From a bacterium (GTDB taxonomy: Bacteria > Hydrogenedentota > Hydrogenedentia > Hydrogenedentiales > SLHB01), in NCBI GenBank assembly GCA_024231375.1, contig JAAEQP010001413.1, positions 1 through 15,307 on the forward strand: DNA of 15,307 bases. The letters run 5' to 3'. This document shows, one piece after another, positions 1-7,985 of the stretch. Under the pieces are notes generated by a model. It saw only the letters and a list, made by a program, of their open reading frames with translations. It had not been told where the DNA came from and searched no databases. Within the stretch, counting starts at the first letter, position 1. Each line of letters starts with the position of its first letter. The position numbers and the translations under genes were made by a program.

Positions 1-58
1 CCCCTACCACGTGACCGCCCGTTTCACGGAGTATCTGCAACGGAAGCGAGACGCTCTC

Positions 59-2167
59 CTACCGATGCTTCTCGGTCTTGAGAATGGGGTGGGTGCGCCA
101 GGTGGCGTTCTCGCCGAGGCGGTACTGCTTGCCCGCGTGGCCGGAGTGTTCGTCGCCGTATACGGCGCGGACGGTACCTGTCGCGAATACCAGGAGGGTG
201 GCCCACAGGGCGACACCGGCGGCGAGCGCTTTGGCGAAGGACAGGCCATAGCGCGGGTCGGGATCGCCAGGAGGCGACACGGGGTTCGGCGGGCAGGTCA
301 GGAGCAGTACCGTGGCTACGATGGCGTTGAAGAATATCGTTCCTTCAGTCAGCACGCGACCTTCCGTGAACGCGGGCAAGGCGCGTTCGACGTTGCCGAT
401 GACCATGGCCCACAGGAGGACCAGGTAGATGAGTTGACCGCGACCGAGACCGGTCGCGGGCACGATCGCCACACCTTTGCGCAGGTGTTGGCGCGCGATG
501 AGGATGAACGCCACGGCCAACAACAGGTACATGACGCCGAACCATCCGACGGGCGTCAGCTTGAAGAGATCCATGTCCGCCAGTCCGGGCAACCGGCCCA
601 GCCAGGGAATCGCCCACTGGTCCACGACCGTTTCCTTCGTTCCGTCCGGCAACGTCACCTCGTGCCGCCAACCCAACTGTTCGACCCAACTGAAGGCGTT
701 CTTCTGCAGGTTCAGGAAACTCACGCCCACGATGGCGAAGAAGGCCGCGAAGGCTTCCGTCCACCGCCGGGGCAACGGACGCTCAGGCGTGTGTTCGGGG
801 TCGTTGAGCGGCTTCACGCGCCACGCGATGAACCCTATCGCTATGACGACGGCCAAGCCGTTCACGAACCCATAGCTCTGCTCGAGAAAGCTGTGCCAGT
901 TCTGGTCCCGCCACGGTTGCCACAGGGCCACCTTGTCGGCGAACGCGGCGCTTTCGGGGTCCAGGCCGTGGGCGGTGAGCATGCCGGGGTTGCCCGGCGC
1001 GATCATCATCAGTTTCAGCCATTGCATCCCAGAGAAACCGACGCCGCCGATGAACCCGCACACCAGCGATGCGTAGGCCACGGGCTTCAGGCCGTTGCGG
1101 AACATATAGATCATCATCCCCACGAACACGCCCGTGATACCGGCCCAGTCGTCGGCGCGGGGCGGCGTCATCCGAATCCCGAGGATCACGGGGAAGATGA
1201 AGAACGATACGATCCATCCCACGGCCATGTGGGCGATCAAGGAGGAGCCGTCCCGGAACCTGCCGAAGAACGCGAAATACACCGCCAACCCCACAATGAG
1301 ACCGCCCATCCATCCGAGATGGTGAGGGATGTCTTCAAAGAATTGGGGCCAGTTCGTCATGAGATTGTCGGCCGGGTGAAGCGTGGTGTCGCCCAGCGAC
1401 CGGGTGAGGGTTGCCCCAATCGTGGAAGCCATTCCCAATGCGCCGAGGGCCTTTTGGGTGAGGAATCCAACGAGCGCGCCTCCACCGGCGAGCACACCCA
1501 CCAACGGCAGACTGAGTACTCCGGGTAGACCCCACCGCATTGTCTTGTCACGTAGCCGGTCCCACAAGTCGAATGCACACGCTGCGGCGAGGGCCGTCCA
1601 CGCCTGAATCCAGTCGGCGTCGAACCAGTAGAAAGGGCTCTTGTGCCGTTGCCATGAATCGTCGGCCTCGACTGCCTGCTCCCAGATGTTCGTCTCCCAC
1701 CAGGTCTCCAGCCAGGGCTCCAGGAACACGCGCACTGTCCAGAATGCAAAGAGCCACATGAGGGGACGGAAGAATCGTGTCAGCCGTTCGCGGTCCGCCA
1801 CGGCGGGGAACGCCGTGCCCGCGCCGCCGAGCGCCGCCCAGAGAAACCCGATCCAGAGCAGTCCCGCGAACCCGTAGATCTGCGACGGCAGATGACCCGA
1901 GTGGGTGTACGAGACGACCTGCATATACGAGATCGACCCGCCGAATCCCCATCCGAGTGCGCCGAACATGGCGAAGTAGGCCACACGCCGCCGCCAATCC
2001 TCGCGGCCCGAGAACAGGCACACCGCGACCGCCGTCAAACAGCCGGGAAGCATGGCGCCGTATTCGTGGCCGAAGTTGCCGCGGATGCCCCAACCGATGG
2101 CGAGGGACAGGGCAGCCAGCAACACACTGGATAGGCGGAACAGAGGGGTTGACGGAATGACCGACAT
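59..2167 (-). CDS. Large polytopic membrane protein of unknown function (702 aa)
   Basis: I do not recognise a characterised family. The protein is strongly hydrophobic with at least a dozen candidate membrane helices across its length, so it should sit in the cytoplasmic membrane. Near the N terminus a conserved-looking GWGIRGNFGHE segment (residues 25-35) follows the first helix. A similar Gly/Trp-rich stretch, GWGFGG, lies at residues 72-77. Polar loops with many Trp residues occur around residues 135-175 and 450-530. Start: the ATG at 2167 has an AAGGAG six bases upstream, whereas the in-frame ATG at 2191 has no such site, so I chose 2167. The gene is monocistronic within the window and divergent from the sulfatase-fucosidase pair. 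A transporter or a membrane-bound glycan-processing role is possible but unsupported. That it is a real gene is near certain; its function is open. Confidence 0.9.
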   Translation of the reverse strand: MSVIPSTPLFRLSSVLLAALSLAIGWGIRGNFGHEYGAMLPGCLTAVAVCLFSGREDWRRRVAYFAMFGALGWGFGGSISYMQVVSYTHSGHLPSQIYGFAGLLWIGFLWAALGGAGTAFPAVADRERLTRFFRPLMWLFAFWTVRVFLEPWLETWWETNIWEQAVEADDSWQRHKSPFYWFDADWIQAWTALAAACAFDLWDRLRDKTMRWGLPGVLSLPLVGVLAGGGALVGFLTQKALGALGMASTIGATLTRSLGDTTLHPADNLMTNWPQFFEDIPHHLGWMGGLIVGLAVYFAFFGRFRDGSSLIAHMAVGWIVSFFIFPVILGIRMTPPRADDWAGITGVFVGMMIYMFRNGLKPVAYASLVCGFIGGVGFSGMQWLKLMMIAPGNPGMLTAHGLDPESAAFADKVALWQPWRDQNWHSFLEQSYGFVNGLAVVIAIGFIAWRVKPLNDPEHTPERPLPRRWTEAFAAFFAIVGVSFLNLQKNAFSWVEQLGWRHEVTLPDGTKETVVDQWAIPWLGRLPGLADMDLFKLTPVGWFGVMYLLLAVAFILIARQHLRKGVAIVPATGLGRGQLIYLVLLWAMVIGNVERALPAFTEGRVLTEGTIFFNAIVATVLLLTCPPNPVSPPGDPDPRYGLSFAKALAAGVALWATLLVFATGTVRAVYGDEHSGHAGKQYRLGENATWRTHPILKTEKHR

Positions 2168-2231
2168 CGTTGTCTCCTTCGCGAATGGCACGGGCCGAGC
2201 ATGGGTTCAGGATGGGTGTGCCGCGTTCAGG

Positions 2232-2261
2232 GTTATAGCGTAGGGTGCGTTCGGAAGACAA
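2232..2261 (-). promoter_or_regulatory. Candidate sigma-70 promoter of the membrane-protein gene
   Basis: On the minus strand, TTGTCT (2256-2261) and TATAAC (2232-2237) are separated by 18 bases. The -10 matches consensus at 5 of 6 positions and the -35 at 4 of 6. The predicted start near 2225 gives a leader of about 58 nt before the ATG at 2167. Confidence 0.45.
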
Positions 2262-2348
2262 ACCTGAGAGAGGAATGAGCATGGATGGGGAGGATGAGAT
2301 GGGCGTGGGGGGGCCTGTGCCACGGGTCCCCAGAGATCGGCACTGGGG

Positions 2349-2377
2349 CAAGAGATTCTTCACTTCGTTCAGAATGG
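2349..2377. repeat. Short dispersed palindromic repeat of the 'HSERSEESL' type
   Basis: The core around 2353-2375 reads GATTCTTCACTTCG then TTCAGAATG and is a partial palindrome (ATTCT/AGAAT arms). Read on the minus strand it translates as RHSERSEESL. I recall this peptide as typical of a short repeat scattered between genes in many environmental genomes. Only one copy was noticed in this window, so the repeat status rests on recognition, not on copies seen here. Confidence 0.55.
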
Positions 2378-2455
2378 CGGGCGGGCCCGTTCCGAGGACA
2401 TGACGCTCTATTGCCGTGGCCGTTCAAGGCTCAGGAGCTACACCTTCGTCGGCAA

Positions 2456-2486
2456 TTGAGTATTGTGTCCCCGGAATGGGTATACT
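2456..2486 (+). promoter_or_regulatory. Candidate promoter of the sulfatase-fucosidase unit
   Basis: TTGAGT (2456-2461) and TATACT (2481-2486) are separated by 19 bases, slightly longer than ideal. The -10 is 5 of 6 to consensus. The predicted start falls near 2493, only a few bases before the ATG at 2497. If real, the transcript is nearly leaderless or that ATG is the true start. Confidence 0.4.
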
Positions 2487-2496
2487 CGCAGTCACT

Positions 2497-4563
2497 ATGG
2501 CGGCATCAGGGAAGACTGAGCGGAAGCGTGGCTTGAGCCTTGCGGACACGGTGCGATTCATCGCGTCGATGAGTGCGTTTGTGGTGTTCATCGAACTGGT
2601 CAAGGCGCACCGGTCCTCGCTGTGGGCGGGCACGTGGTCGCTTCGGTTGGACGGTATTGCGGCAGGCTACGCGGTCTACTTCGGTGTGGCGACGGTTCTT
2701 TCATTGGCGCTTCTGGCGTGCCTCAAACGGTTCATTTGCAAACCCCTTCGCCGTGCCTACGCCCTCGTGCCGGGGGCGGTGATGCTGGGGCTATGGCTTG
2801 TCGTTGCCGCGTGCGCGGATGAAATCCGATTGGCCACGGTGCTCTTCGTTGTGATGGTGCTGGGGGCGGCGACGGTGGCATCACTGGGTGGGCCGTGGCT
2901 GCGTCGGACGGTCACAAACCTGGGGATTGCGGCGTTTTGCGGTGTTTTGATGCTTGTCGTCGCCGACGGCCGGTTCTATCTCTCGGCGGACCGGCCGAAC
3001 GTTATAACACTATGGGCCTTTGGTGTGTGGGCAGGCGTGTTCGCGCTTGCGTCATTGGCCAGAACAAGAAATGCCGCGAAACACATGCCGGCCGCTATCG
3101 CGGTTGCGGGCGTGGTGATCGCGTCTGGTCTGATGCGGAGTCATTCGGACTCAGGAGCTGACGACCCTTCGCTGCTCCTCATCACGGCCGATGCGGCCCG
3201 CGCGGATTGGACGGACTGGGCGGTTCTCGAGAACACGGGCGACCCGGAAGCCAACTTCGGACTCGGCACACGTCCCGCGGTTCGATACGAGCGCTGCTAC
3301 AGCCTCGCTCCGTGGACCCTGCCGTCCATGATCGGCATGTTCACGTCGCAGTATCCCGCCAGCATTTCGCCCGGCGCCGATGAAGCGCAATACATGGCGG
3401 AGTTGGAGCGATACGGCGTGGACGAGGGAGCGGTCCTGCTCGCCGAGTTGCTGAAGGAACGCGGGTATGTGACGGGGGCGTGCGTGGCCAACGGACTGCT
3501 CTACGACCCGGACGGCCTGTTGCGCGGATTCGATCATACGCGGCTCTACAGCTACCGCACCCACGTGCGGAGAGGACTCTTAGACAACCTGCCCATCTTG
3601 CAGGATTCCCTGATGCGCGTGTTTCCCGGCGTCGTGGACAAGCGGCCCGCCGATACCACGGCGGCGGTTACAGCGTACGCGGACCGGTTTCTGAGCCGAT
3701 ACCGGGGCCGACCGTTCTTCTTGTGGTTGCACTACATGGACCCGCACGGGCCCTACGCGCCGCCTGAGCGATACCAGCCTGATGACGGTGGCCCGCCGGT
3801 GTTCTGTCCCGCCGACCCCTATTGGGATGCGCCACCCACCGACGCGAATGGCGACATCATCGTGCCCGAGTCGGAACGCGCCCACATTGCGGCACTGTAT
3901 CGGGGCGAGATCCAGTACGTCCATGAGGCCATCGACGGACTCTTGGACAAGCACTTCGGCGAACACGGCGCTGGGTGGCCCTACATCTGTATCACGTCGG
4001 ATCATGGCGAGGAATTCTGGGACCATGGTCGCCAAGGGCACGGACAGTCGCTGTACGACGAGCTCGTTCAAGTGCCGTTGGCAATCACAGGACCGGACAT
4101 CGCTCCACGCAGCATCCATAGACCCGTTTCAGGTTTGGATGTGATACCGACGTTGGCAGGCCTGGTGGGCCTTTCTCCGCAGGACGCCTGGCGGGGGCGG
4201 GCGCTGCAGGAAGCGTTGCGCGACGAACTTGTCCCGGTGCCAGCCGAATCGTGTTTCGCACAGGCCACGAATCCGATAGTGACACGCCATCCCCTACAGA
4301 TGATCGTGGGTATCGACTGCAAACTCATACGCGAACTCGGGACGAATCGCATCGAACTCTACGGGGTCGCGGTCGGCGCTCTGCTGGACGAACAAGAGAA
4401 CACAGCCGAGAAGGAGCCGCGAACGGTCGATGCGCTGCTGGGCGTACTCGACGAGTGGTCCAACTCGTTTCCCGCCACCTTCGAGGAGCGGGGCGACGGT
4501 ACCGAGTCGACGCAGCCAGACTCCGATGTAATTCAACGCCTGCGCGGCGCGGGGTATCTGTAG
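2497..4563 (+). CDS. Membrane-anchored sulfatase-fold hydrolase/transferase with Thr at the nucleophile position (688 aa)
   Basis: Residues about 15-215 form six or seven membrane helices. From about residue 222 an alkaline-phosphatase/sulfatase-superfamily domain follows. Metal-site motifs are visible: ITADAARAD (Asp232), HYMDPHGPY (His412, His417) and TSDHGEEF (Asp502, His503), then GHGQSLYDE. At the position of the formylglycine signature Cys/Ser-x-Pro-x-Arg it has WTLPSM, placing Thr274 as nucleophile and Met for Arg. It should therefore not be a formylglycine-type sulfatase. Thr nucleophiles are known in the LtaS and phosphoethanolamine-transferase branch of this superfamily, so a phospho-group or non-classical sulfo substrate is possible. 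Start is uncertain: GTG 2416, ATG 2476 and ATG 2497 are in frame and none has a good ribosome site. 2497 places a basic stretch before the first helix. The fucosidase begins 26 bases downstream. Confidence 0.88.
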   Translation: MAASGKTERKRGLSLADTVRFIASMSAFVVFIELVKAHRSSLWAGTWSLRLDGIAAGYAVYFGVATVLSLALLACLKRFICKPLRRAYALVPGAVMLGLWLVVAACADEIRLATVLFVVMVLGAATVASLGGPWLRRTVTNLGIAAFCGVLMLVVADGRFYLSADRPNVITLWAFGVWAGVFALASLARTRNAAKHMPAAIAVAGVVIASGLMRSHSDSGADDPSLLLITADAARADWTDWAVLENTGDPEANFGLGTRPAVRYERCYSLAPWTLPSMIGMFTSQYPASISPGADEAQYMAELERYGVDEGAVLLAELLKERGYVTGACVANGLLYDPDGLLRGFDHTRLYSYRTHVRRGLLDNLPILQDSLMRVFPGVVDKRPADTTAAVTAYADRFLSRYRGRPFFLWLHYMDPHGPYAPPERYQPDDGGPPVFCPADPYWDAPPTDANGDIIVPESERAHIAALYRGEIQYVHEAIDGLLDKHFGEHGAGWPYICITSDHGEEFWDHGRQGHGQSLYDELVQVPLAITGPDIAPRSIHRPVSGLDVIPTLAGLVGLSPQDAWRGRALQEALRDELVPVPAESCFAQATNPIVTRHPLQMIVGIDCKLIRELGTNRIELYGVAVGALLDEQENTAEKEPRTVDALLGVLDEWSNSFPATFEERGDGTESTQPDSDVIQRLRGAGYL

Positions 4564-4589
4564 ACAAGCGACTACTGTGGAGGTGAAGG

Positions 4590-6287
4590 ATGGGACACTC
4601 GCTCATGATGCGACTTCTGACGGGCGCCGTGGCTGGCGCGCTATGCCACGCTGGTGTGGGCGCGGAAAGCCTGAAGGGCGGCGCGCCGACGCCGGAACAG
4701 ATCGCGTGGCACGAGATGGAAATCGAGATGTTCCTGTGTCTCGACCCGTGCACGTGGCAGGGGCGCGAGTACGACGACCACTCGACGCCGTTGAGTGATA
4801 TCAACCCCGCCCAACTCGACACGGACCAATGGTGTGAAGTGGCGCAGTCCTTTGGCGCGAAACAGATTCTGTTCGTCGCCAAGCACACCGGCGGCTTCTG
4901 CTGGTGGCAGACGGATACCAGCGACTACAGCATCAAGAACACGCCGTACAAGGACGGCAAGGGCGATGTGTTGGGCGAGTTGGCCGAGAGTTGCCGCAAG
5001 TTTGGGCTGAAACTGGGCGTCTACATCTATCCCGGAGACGACCAGTGGGGCGCCAAGATCGGGAGTGGGGGACGTACCGAGGACCCGGCCAAGCAGGACG
5101 CCTATGCGAAGGTGCTGCGGCAACAGTGGACCGAGGTGTTGACGCGCTACGGCGATGTGGCCGAAATCTGGTTCGACGGAAGCTGCGTCATCGAACTCGG
5201 CGACATCATCGAGAAACACGCGCCCAAGGCCATGGTCTTCCAGGGGCCCCACGCGACCCTTCGTTGGCCCGGCACCGAGAGCGGCATGGTCCCCTATCCG
5301 ACGTGGCAGACAGTCTCAAGAGCGGACGCCGACACCGGCGTGTCGACGGGCAAGCACAGCGACCCTGGCGGCGATGTGTGGCTGCCTATGGAAATGGACA
5401 CGACGCTGCTGGACCACAAGTGGTTCTGGGCCCCCGACACCGACCGCATGATGAAGCCCCTCGACAAACTGATGACCATCTATTACCAATCCGCTGGCCG
5501 AGGATGTGTTTTGCTGCTGAATTCCACACCCGATACCAGCGGACGGATTCCCGAGTCCCACGTCCGGCACTACCAGAAGTTTGGTGCGGCGATCCAGCGT
5601 ATCTACGAGAACCAGAAGGGCGAGGCATCCGGAACGGGAAGGACGCTGGAACTCCAGTTCGCGCAGCCCACGTCCGTCAATCACGTTGTGGTCATGGAAG
5701 ACATCCGCAACGGCCACACCGTCCGCGCCTACGAGGTCGACGGCCTCGTTCAAGGCACGTGGAAGAAGCTGATCGACGGGCTGTCTGTCGGCTACAAGAA
5801 GATCGATGTCATCGATACCGTCAACCTGGAAGCCGTGCGTCTCCGTGTGACCGATGCCGTGGACGAGCCGATCATCGCCTCCCTTGCCGCCTACGAGGCC
5901 CTGGAGATGGGTGAGGTGGCCGCCGACGGCGCGGGCCCCAAAGACTGGCATGAAATCGGGGGATGGTCTCACGCCGAGTTGATTGGCGAATGGCAGACGG
6001 TAGACGTCGATCTAACGCCCTTCATCAAGACACCCGGACTATACGAGGTCGAATTGCGCCAGGCAGATGGTGGACCTACGGTGGAAGTCCAACGCGTGGT
6101 GGTTGTCGTCGCGGGGACCGAGGCAGATCGCCTGATCACGAAGCTGGACCGGGGCATGGCGTGGCTCATCCGACGCACCGACCAGGTCACCCCCGACGAA
6201 CGAGGCCGGACTGTCCTCCGGATCGTCGCCCGGTTCACTGGGGATGGCGAGCGGGAAGACCGTCTCTACGTTCGGGAAACGCAGTGA
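4590..6287 (+). CDS. Exported alpha-L-fucosidase-like glycoside hydrolase, GH29 (565 aa)
   Basis: It is predicted to hydrolyse alpha-linked L-fucose from glycans outside the cytoplasm. The N terminus (about 1-25) is a signal peptide ending in a VGA-type cleavage site; no lipobox is seen. The GH29 barrel spans roughly residues 35-330: FVAKHTGGFCWW (95-106), SDYSIKNTPYKDGKGD (111-126), KLGVYIYPGD (141-150) and EIWFDG with Asp196 as likely nucleophile. Around residues 345-435 a beta-rich domain resembles the discoidin/galactose-binding-like modules common after GH29 barrels. Residues 440-565 form a further C-terminal beta-rich region that I cannot name. Start: GGAGGT lies five bases before the ATG. 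It follows the sulfatase-like gene by 26 bases with no promoter between, so the two are probably cotranscribed. The acid/base residue cannot be assigned by eye. Confidence 0.9.
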   Translation: MGHSLMMRLLTGAVAGALCHAGVGAESLKGGAPTPEQIAWHEMEIEMFLCLDPCTWQGREYDDHSTPLSDINPAQLDTDQWCEVAQSFGAKQILFVAKHTGGFCWWQTDTSDYSIKNTPYKDGKGDVLGELAESCRKFGLKLGVYIYPGDDQWGAKIGSGGRTEDPAKQDAYAKVLRQQWTEVLTRYGDVAEIWFDGSCVIELGDIIEKHAPKAMVFQGPHATLRWPGTESGMVPYPTWQTVSRADADTGVSTGKHSDPGGDVWLPMEMDTTLLDHKWFWAPDTDRMMKPLDKLMTIYYQSAGRGCVLLLNSTPDTSGRIPESHVRHYQKFGAAIQRIYENQKGEASGTGRTLELQFAQPTSVNHVVVMEDIRNGHTVRAYEVDGLVQGTWKKLIDGLSVGYKKIDVIDTVNLEAVRLRVTDAVDEPIIASLAAYEALEMGEVAADGAGPKDWHEIGGWSHAELIGEWQTVDVDLTPFIKTPGLYEVELRQADGGPTVEVQRVVVVVAGTEADRLITKLDRGMAWLIRRTDQVTPDERGRTVLRIVARFTGDGEREDRLYVRETQ

Positions 6288-6351
6288 CGACGCTCGTGCG
6301 GCAAGCCGCCCGTATTCCCGCGTTCGTGGCGCTCGAAACCGTCGAAATCGG

Positions 6352-6380
6352 TTGACTCGCCTTGGCTGCCTCCCTATAAT
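6352..6380 (+). promoter_or_regulatory. Strong sigma-70 promoter of guaBA
   Basis: TTGACT (6352-6357) and a perfect TATAAT (6375-6380) are separated by exactly 17 bases. The predicted start near 6387 leaves a leader of about 126 nt before guaB. This is among the best promoter matches in the window. Confidence 0.8.
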
Positions 6381-6386
6381 GATGCG

Positions 6387-6512
6387 CTTCAAGCGACCCG
6401 CACGCGGCCGCTAGAACGACGCACGGGACATCAACGGCGGCCGGGCTATTCTGCGGACCGGCCGGACCGGGCCACAGATACCCGTATACGCGCGCAAACC
6501 TGCGAGGGGACT
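6387..6512 (+). other. GC-rich structured leader of guaB
   Basis: The predicted untranslated leader has a GGCCGG/CCGGCC stem (6439-6444 with 6458-6463), with further CCGG repeats to 6473 that could pair alternatively, and a GCGGCCGC palindrome near 6405-6412. No U-run follows, and I do not recognise a known riboswitch. It ends with a GAGGGG ribosome site at 6504-6509. Confidence 0.35.
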
Positions 6513-7982
6513 ATGAATTCCATAGACCGCATTTCGGAAGGGCTATCTTTCGACGACGTATTGCTTCAACCGGCGCGTTCCGACGTGCTCCCGCGCGACG
6601 TGTCCCTGACCACCCGGCTTACCCGGAATCTGTCCATCAATATTCCCCTTGTCAGCGCGGCCATGGACACCGTCACCGAGGCGCGGCTTGCAATCGCCAT
6701 CGCCCAGGAAGGCGGAATCGGGATCATCCACAAGAACTTGCCCATCGACGAACAGGCCTCCGAGGTCGATCGGGTCAAGCGGTCGCAGGCGGGCATTATC
6801 TCGGCCCCCTTTACGCTCCATCCGCACAACAGTGTGCAAGACGCCGAAGATCTCATGGCGCGGTACCACGTGTCCGGCGTCCCCATTACGGACGAAAAGG
6901 GCATTCTCGTCGGTATCCTCACCAATCGCGACCTGCGGTTCCACGAAGACTATTCCGCGACCATCGAATCGGTGATGACCAAAGAGGGGCTTGTAACGGT
7001 TCCGCCCGGCACCACACTGGATGAAGCCAAAGAACTCCTGCACAAGCACCGCATCGAGAAGCTTCCCATCGTCGAGGGCGATGGGCGCCTCGCTGGTCTG
7101 ATCACCATCAAAGACATCATCAAGGCGCGGGACTTCCCCATCCGTTGCCGTGACCAGCATGGCCGTCTCCGGGTAGGCGCGGCCCTTGGCGTCGGCGACG
7201 GCGAATTGGACCGGGCCAAAGCCATGATTGACGCCCAGGCCGACGTGCTCGTGGTCGATACGGCCCACGGTCACACGCAGCTTGTACTGGATACCATCAG
7301 TGCCGTTAAGGGAGCCTATCCTGATGTGGATCTCATCGGCGGCAACGTGGTCACCAAGGAAGGCGCTCGCGACCTCATTGAGGCCGGCGTCGATGCCATC
7401 AAAGTCGGAGTGGGGCCTGGATCCATCTGCACCACGCGCGTCGTGGCCGGTGCAGGGATGCCCCAGTTGACGGCCGTTATGAACGTGGCGGAAGTCGCCC
7501 GTGAAGCCGGCATCCCCGTCATCGCCGACGGCGGCATCCGGTACTCCGGCGACATCGTCAAAGCCATCGCCGCAGGGGCCGACAGCGTCATGCTCGGCGG
7601 CCTGTTCGCGGGAACCGAAGAGAGTCCCGGCGAGACTGTCCTCTACGAAGGCCGCACCTACAAAGTCTACCGCGGCATGGGGTCGGTGAAAGCCATGGAA
7701 CGGGGCAGCAAGACCCGCTATATGCAGTTTGAAGACAATCCGGCCAAGTTCGTGCCGGAAGGCGTCGAAGGCCGCATTCCCTTCCGGGGATCGCTTGCGA
7801 ATTACGTGCACCAGTTGGCGGGTGGCGTTCGGTCCGGTATGGGGTATTGCGGATGCCACAACGTGGAAGAGCTCCAGACCGACTCCCGGTTCGTGCGCGT
7901 CACGTCCGCCGGCATCCGGGAAAGCCATCCCCACGACGTCACCATCACCGAGGAACCCCCTAACTACCAGTTGTTGAGGTAA
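6513..7982 (+). CDS. guaB: Inosine-5'-monophosphate dehydrogenase
   Basis: It oxidises IMP to XMP with NAD+, the first committed step of GMP synthesis, in the cytosol. At 489 residues it has the usual bacterial length. The N-terminal barrel part starts with [11 protein letters not shown] (11-21) and contains [28 protein letters not shown]. Two CBS domains occupy about residues 95-210. The catalytic loop [10 protein letters not shown] carries Cys306. It is followed by [20 protein letters not shown] and [10 protein letters not shown], the phosphate-binding and flap segments. Start: ATG 6513 has GAGGGG just upstream and matches the family N terminus. Its stop is three bases before guaA, and the guaA ribosome site GAGGT overlaps the end of guaB, so translation is likely coupled. 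Confidence 0.97.
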   Translation: MNSIDRISEGLSFDDVLLQPARSDVLPRDVSLTTRLTRNLSINIPLVSAAMDTVTEARLAIAIAQEGGIGIIHKNLPIDEQASEVDRVKRSQAGIISAPFTLHPHNSVQDAEDLMARYHVSGVPITDEKGILVGILTNRDLRFHEDYSATIESVMTKEGLVTVPPGTTLDEAKELLHKHRIEKLPIVEGDGRLAGLITIKDIIKARDFPIRCRDQHGRLRVGAALGVGDGELDRAKAMIDAQADVLVVDTAHGHTQLVLDTISAVKGAYPDVDLIGGNVVTKEGARDLIEAGVDAIKVGVGPGSICTTRVVAGAGMPQLTAVMNVAEVAREAGIPVIADGGIRYSGDIVKAIAAGADSVMLGGLFAGTEESPGETVLYEGRTYKVYRGMGSVKAMERGSKTRYMQFEDNPAKFVPEGVEGRIPFRGSLANYVHQLAGGVRSGMGYCGCHNVEELQTDSRFVRVTSAGIRESHPHDVTITEEPPNYQLLR

Positions 7983-7985
7983 TCC

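Larger units (their letters stand above)
2168..2496. other. Divergent intergenic spacer with hairpin, dispersed repeat and candidate promoters
   Basis: This 329-base spacer separates the divergent membrane-protein and sulfatase-like genes. It holds a minus-strand promoter candidate (2232-2261), a 6-bp hairpin CCCCAG/CTGGGG (2328-2333 with 2343-2348), a dispersed-type repeat (2349-2377), a CGGGCCCG palindrome (2382-2389) and a plus-strand promoter candidate (2456-2486). No RNA gene or convincing protein gene was recognised. Confidence 0.6.

Noticed and set aside
1..58. Possible start of a further minus-strand gene after the membrane-protein stop
   Set aside because: Only a TTG codon far from the AGGAG at the end of the gene is available; there is too little sequence to support a gene.
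11..1528. Long open frame (505 codons) on the plus strand opposite the membrane-protein gene
   Set aside because: It is antisense to a clearly hydrophobic, well-started gene. Its composition (His, Arg, Glu, Gln-rich) is typical of a GC-rich shadow frame and it has no domain pattern.
2281..2403. 40-codon ORF with an AGAGGA site upstream, in the divergent spacer
   Set aside because: Its second half is the dispersed repeat, it has no family pattern, and low-complexity Gly/Pro/Arg content makes chance likely.
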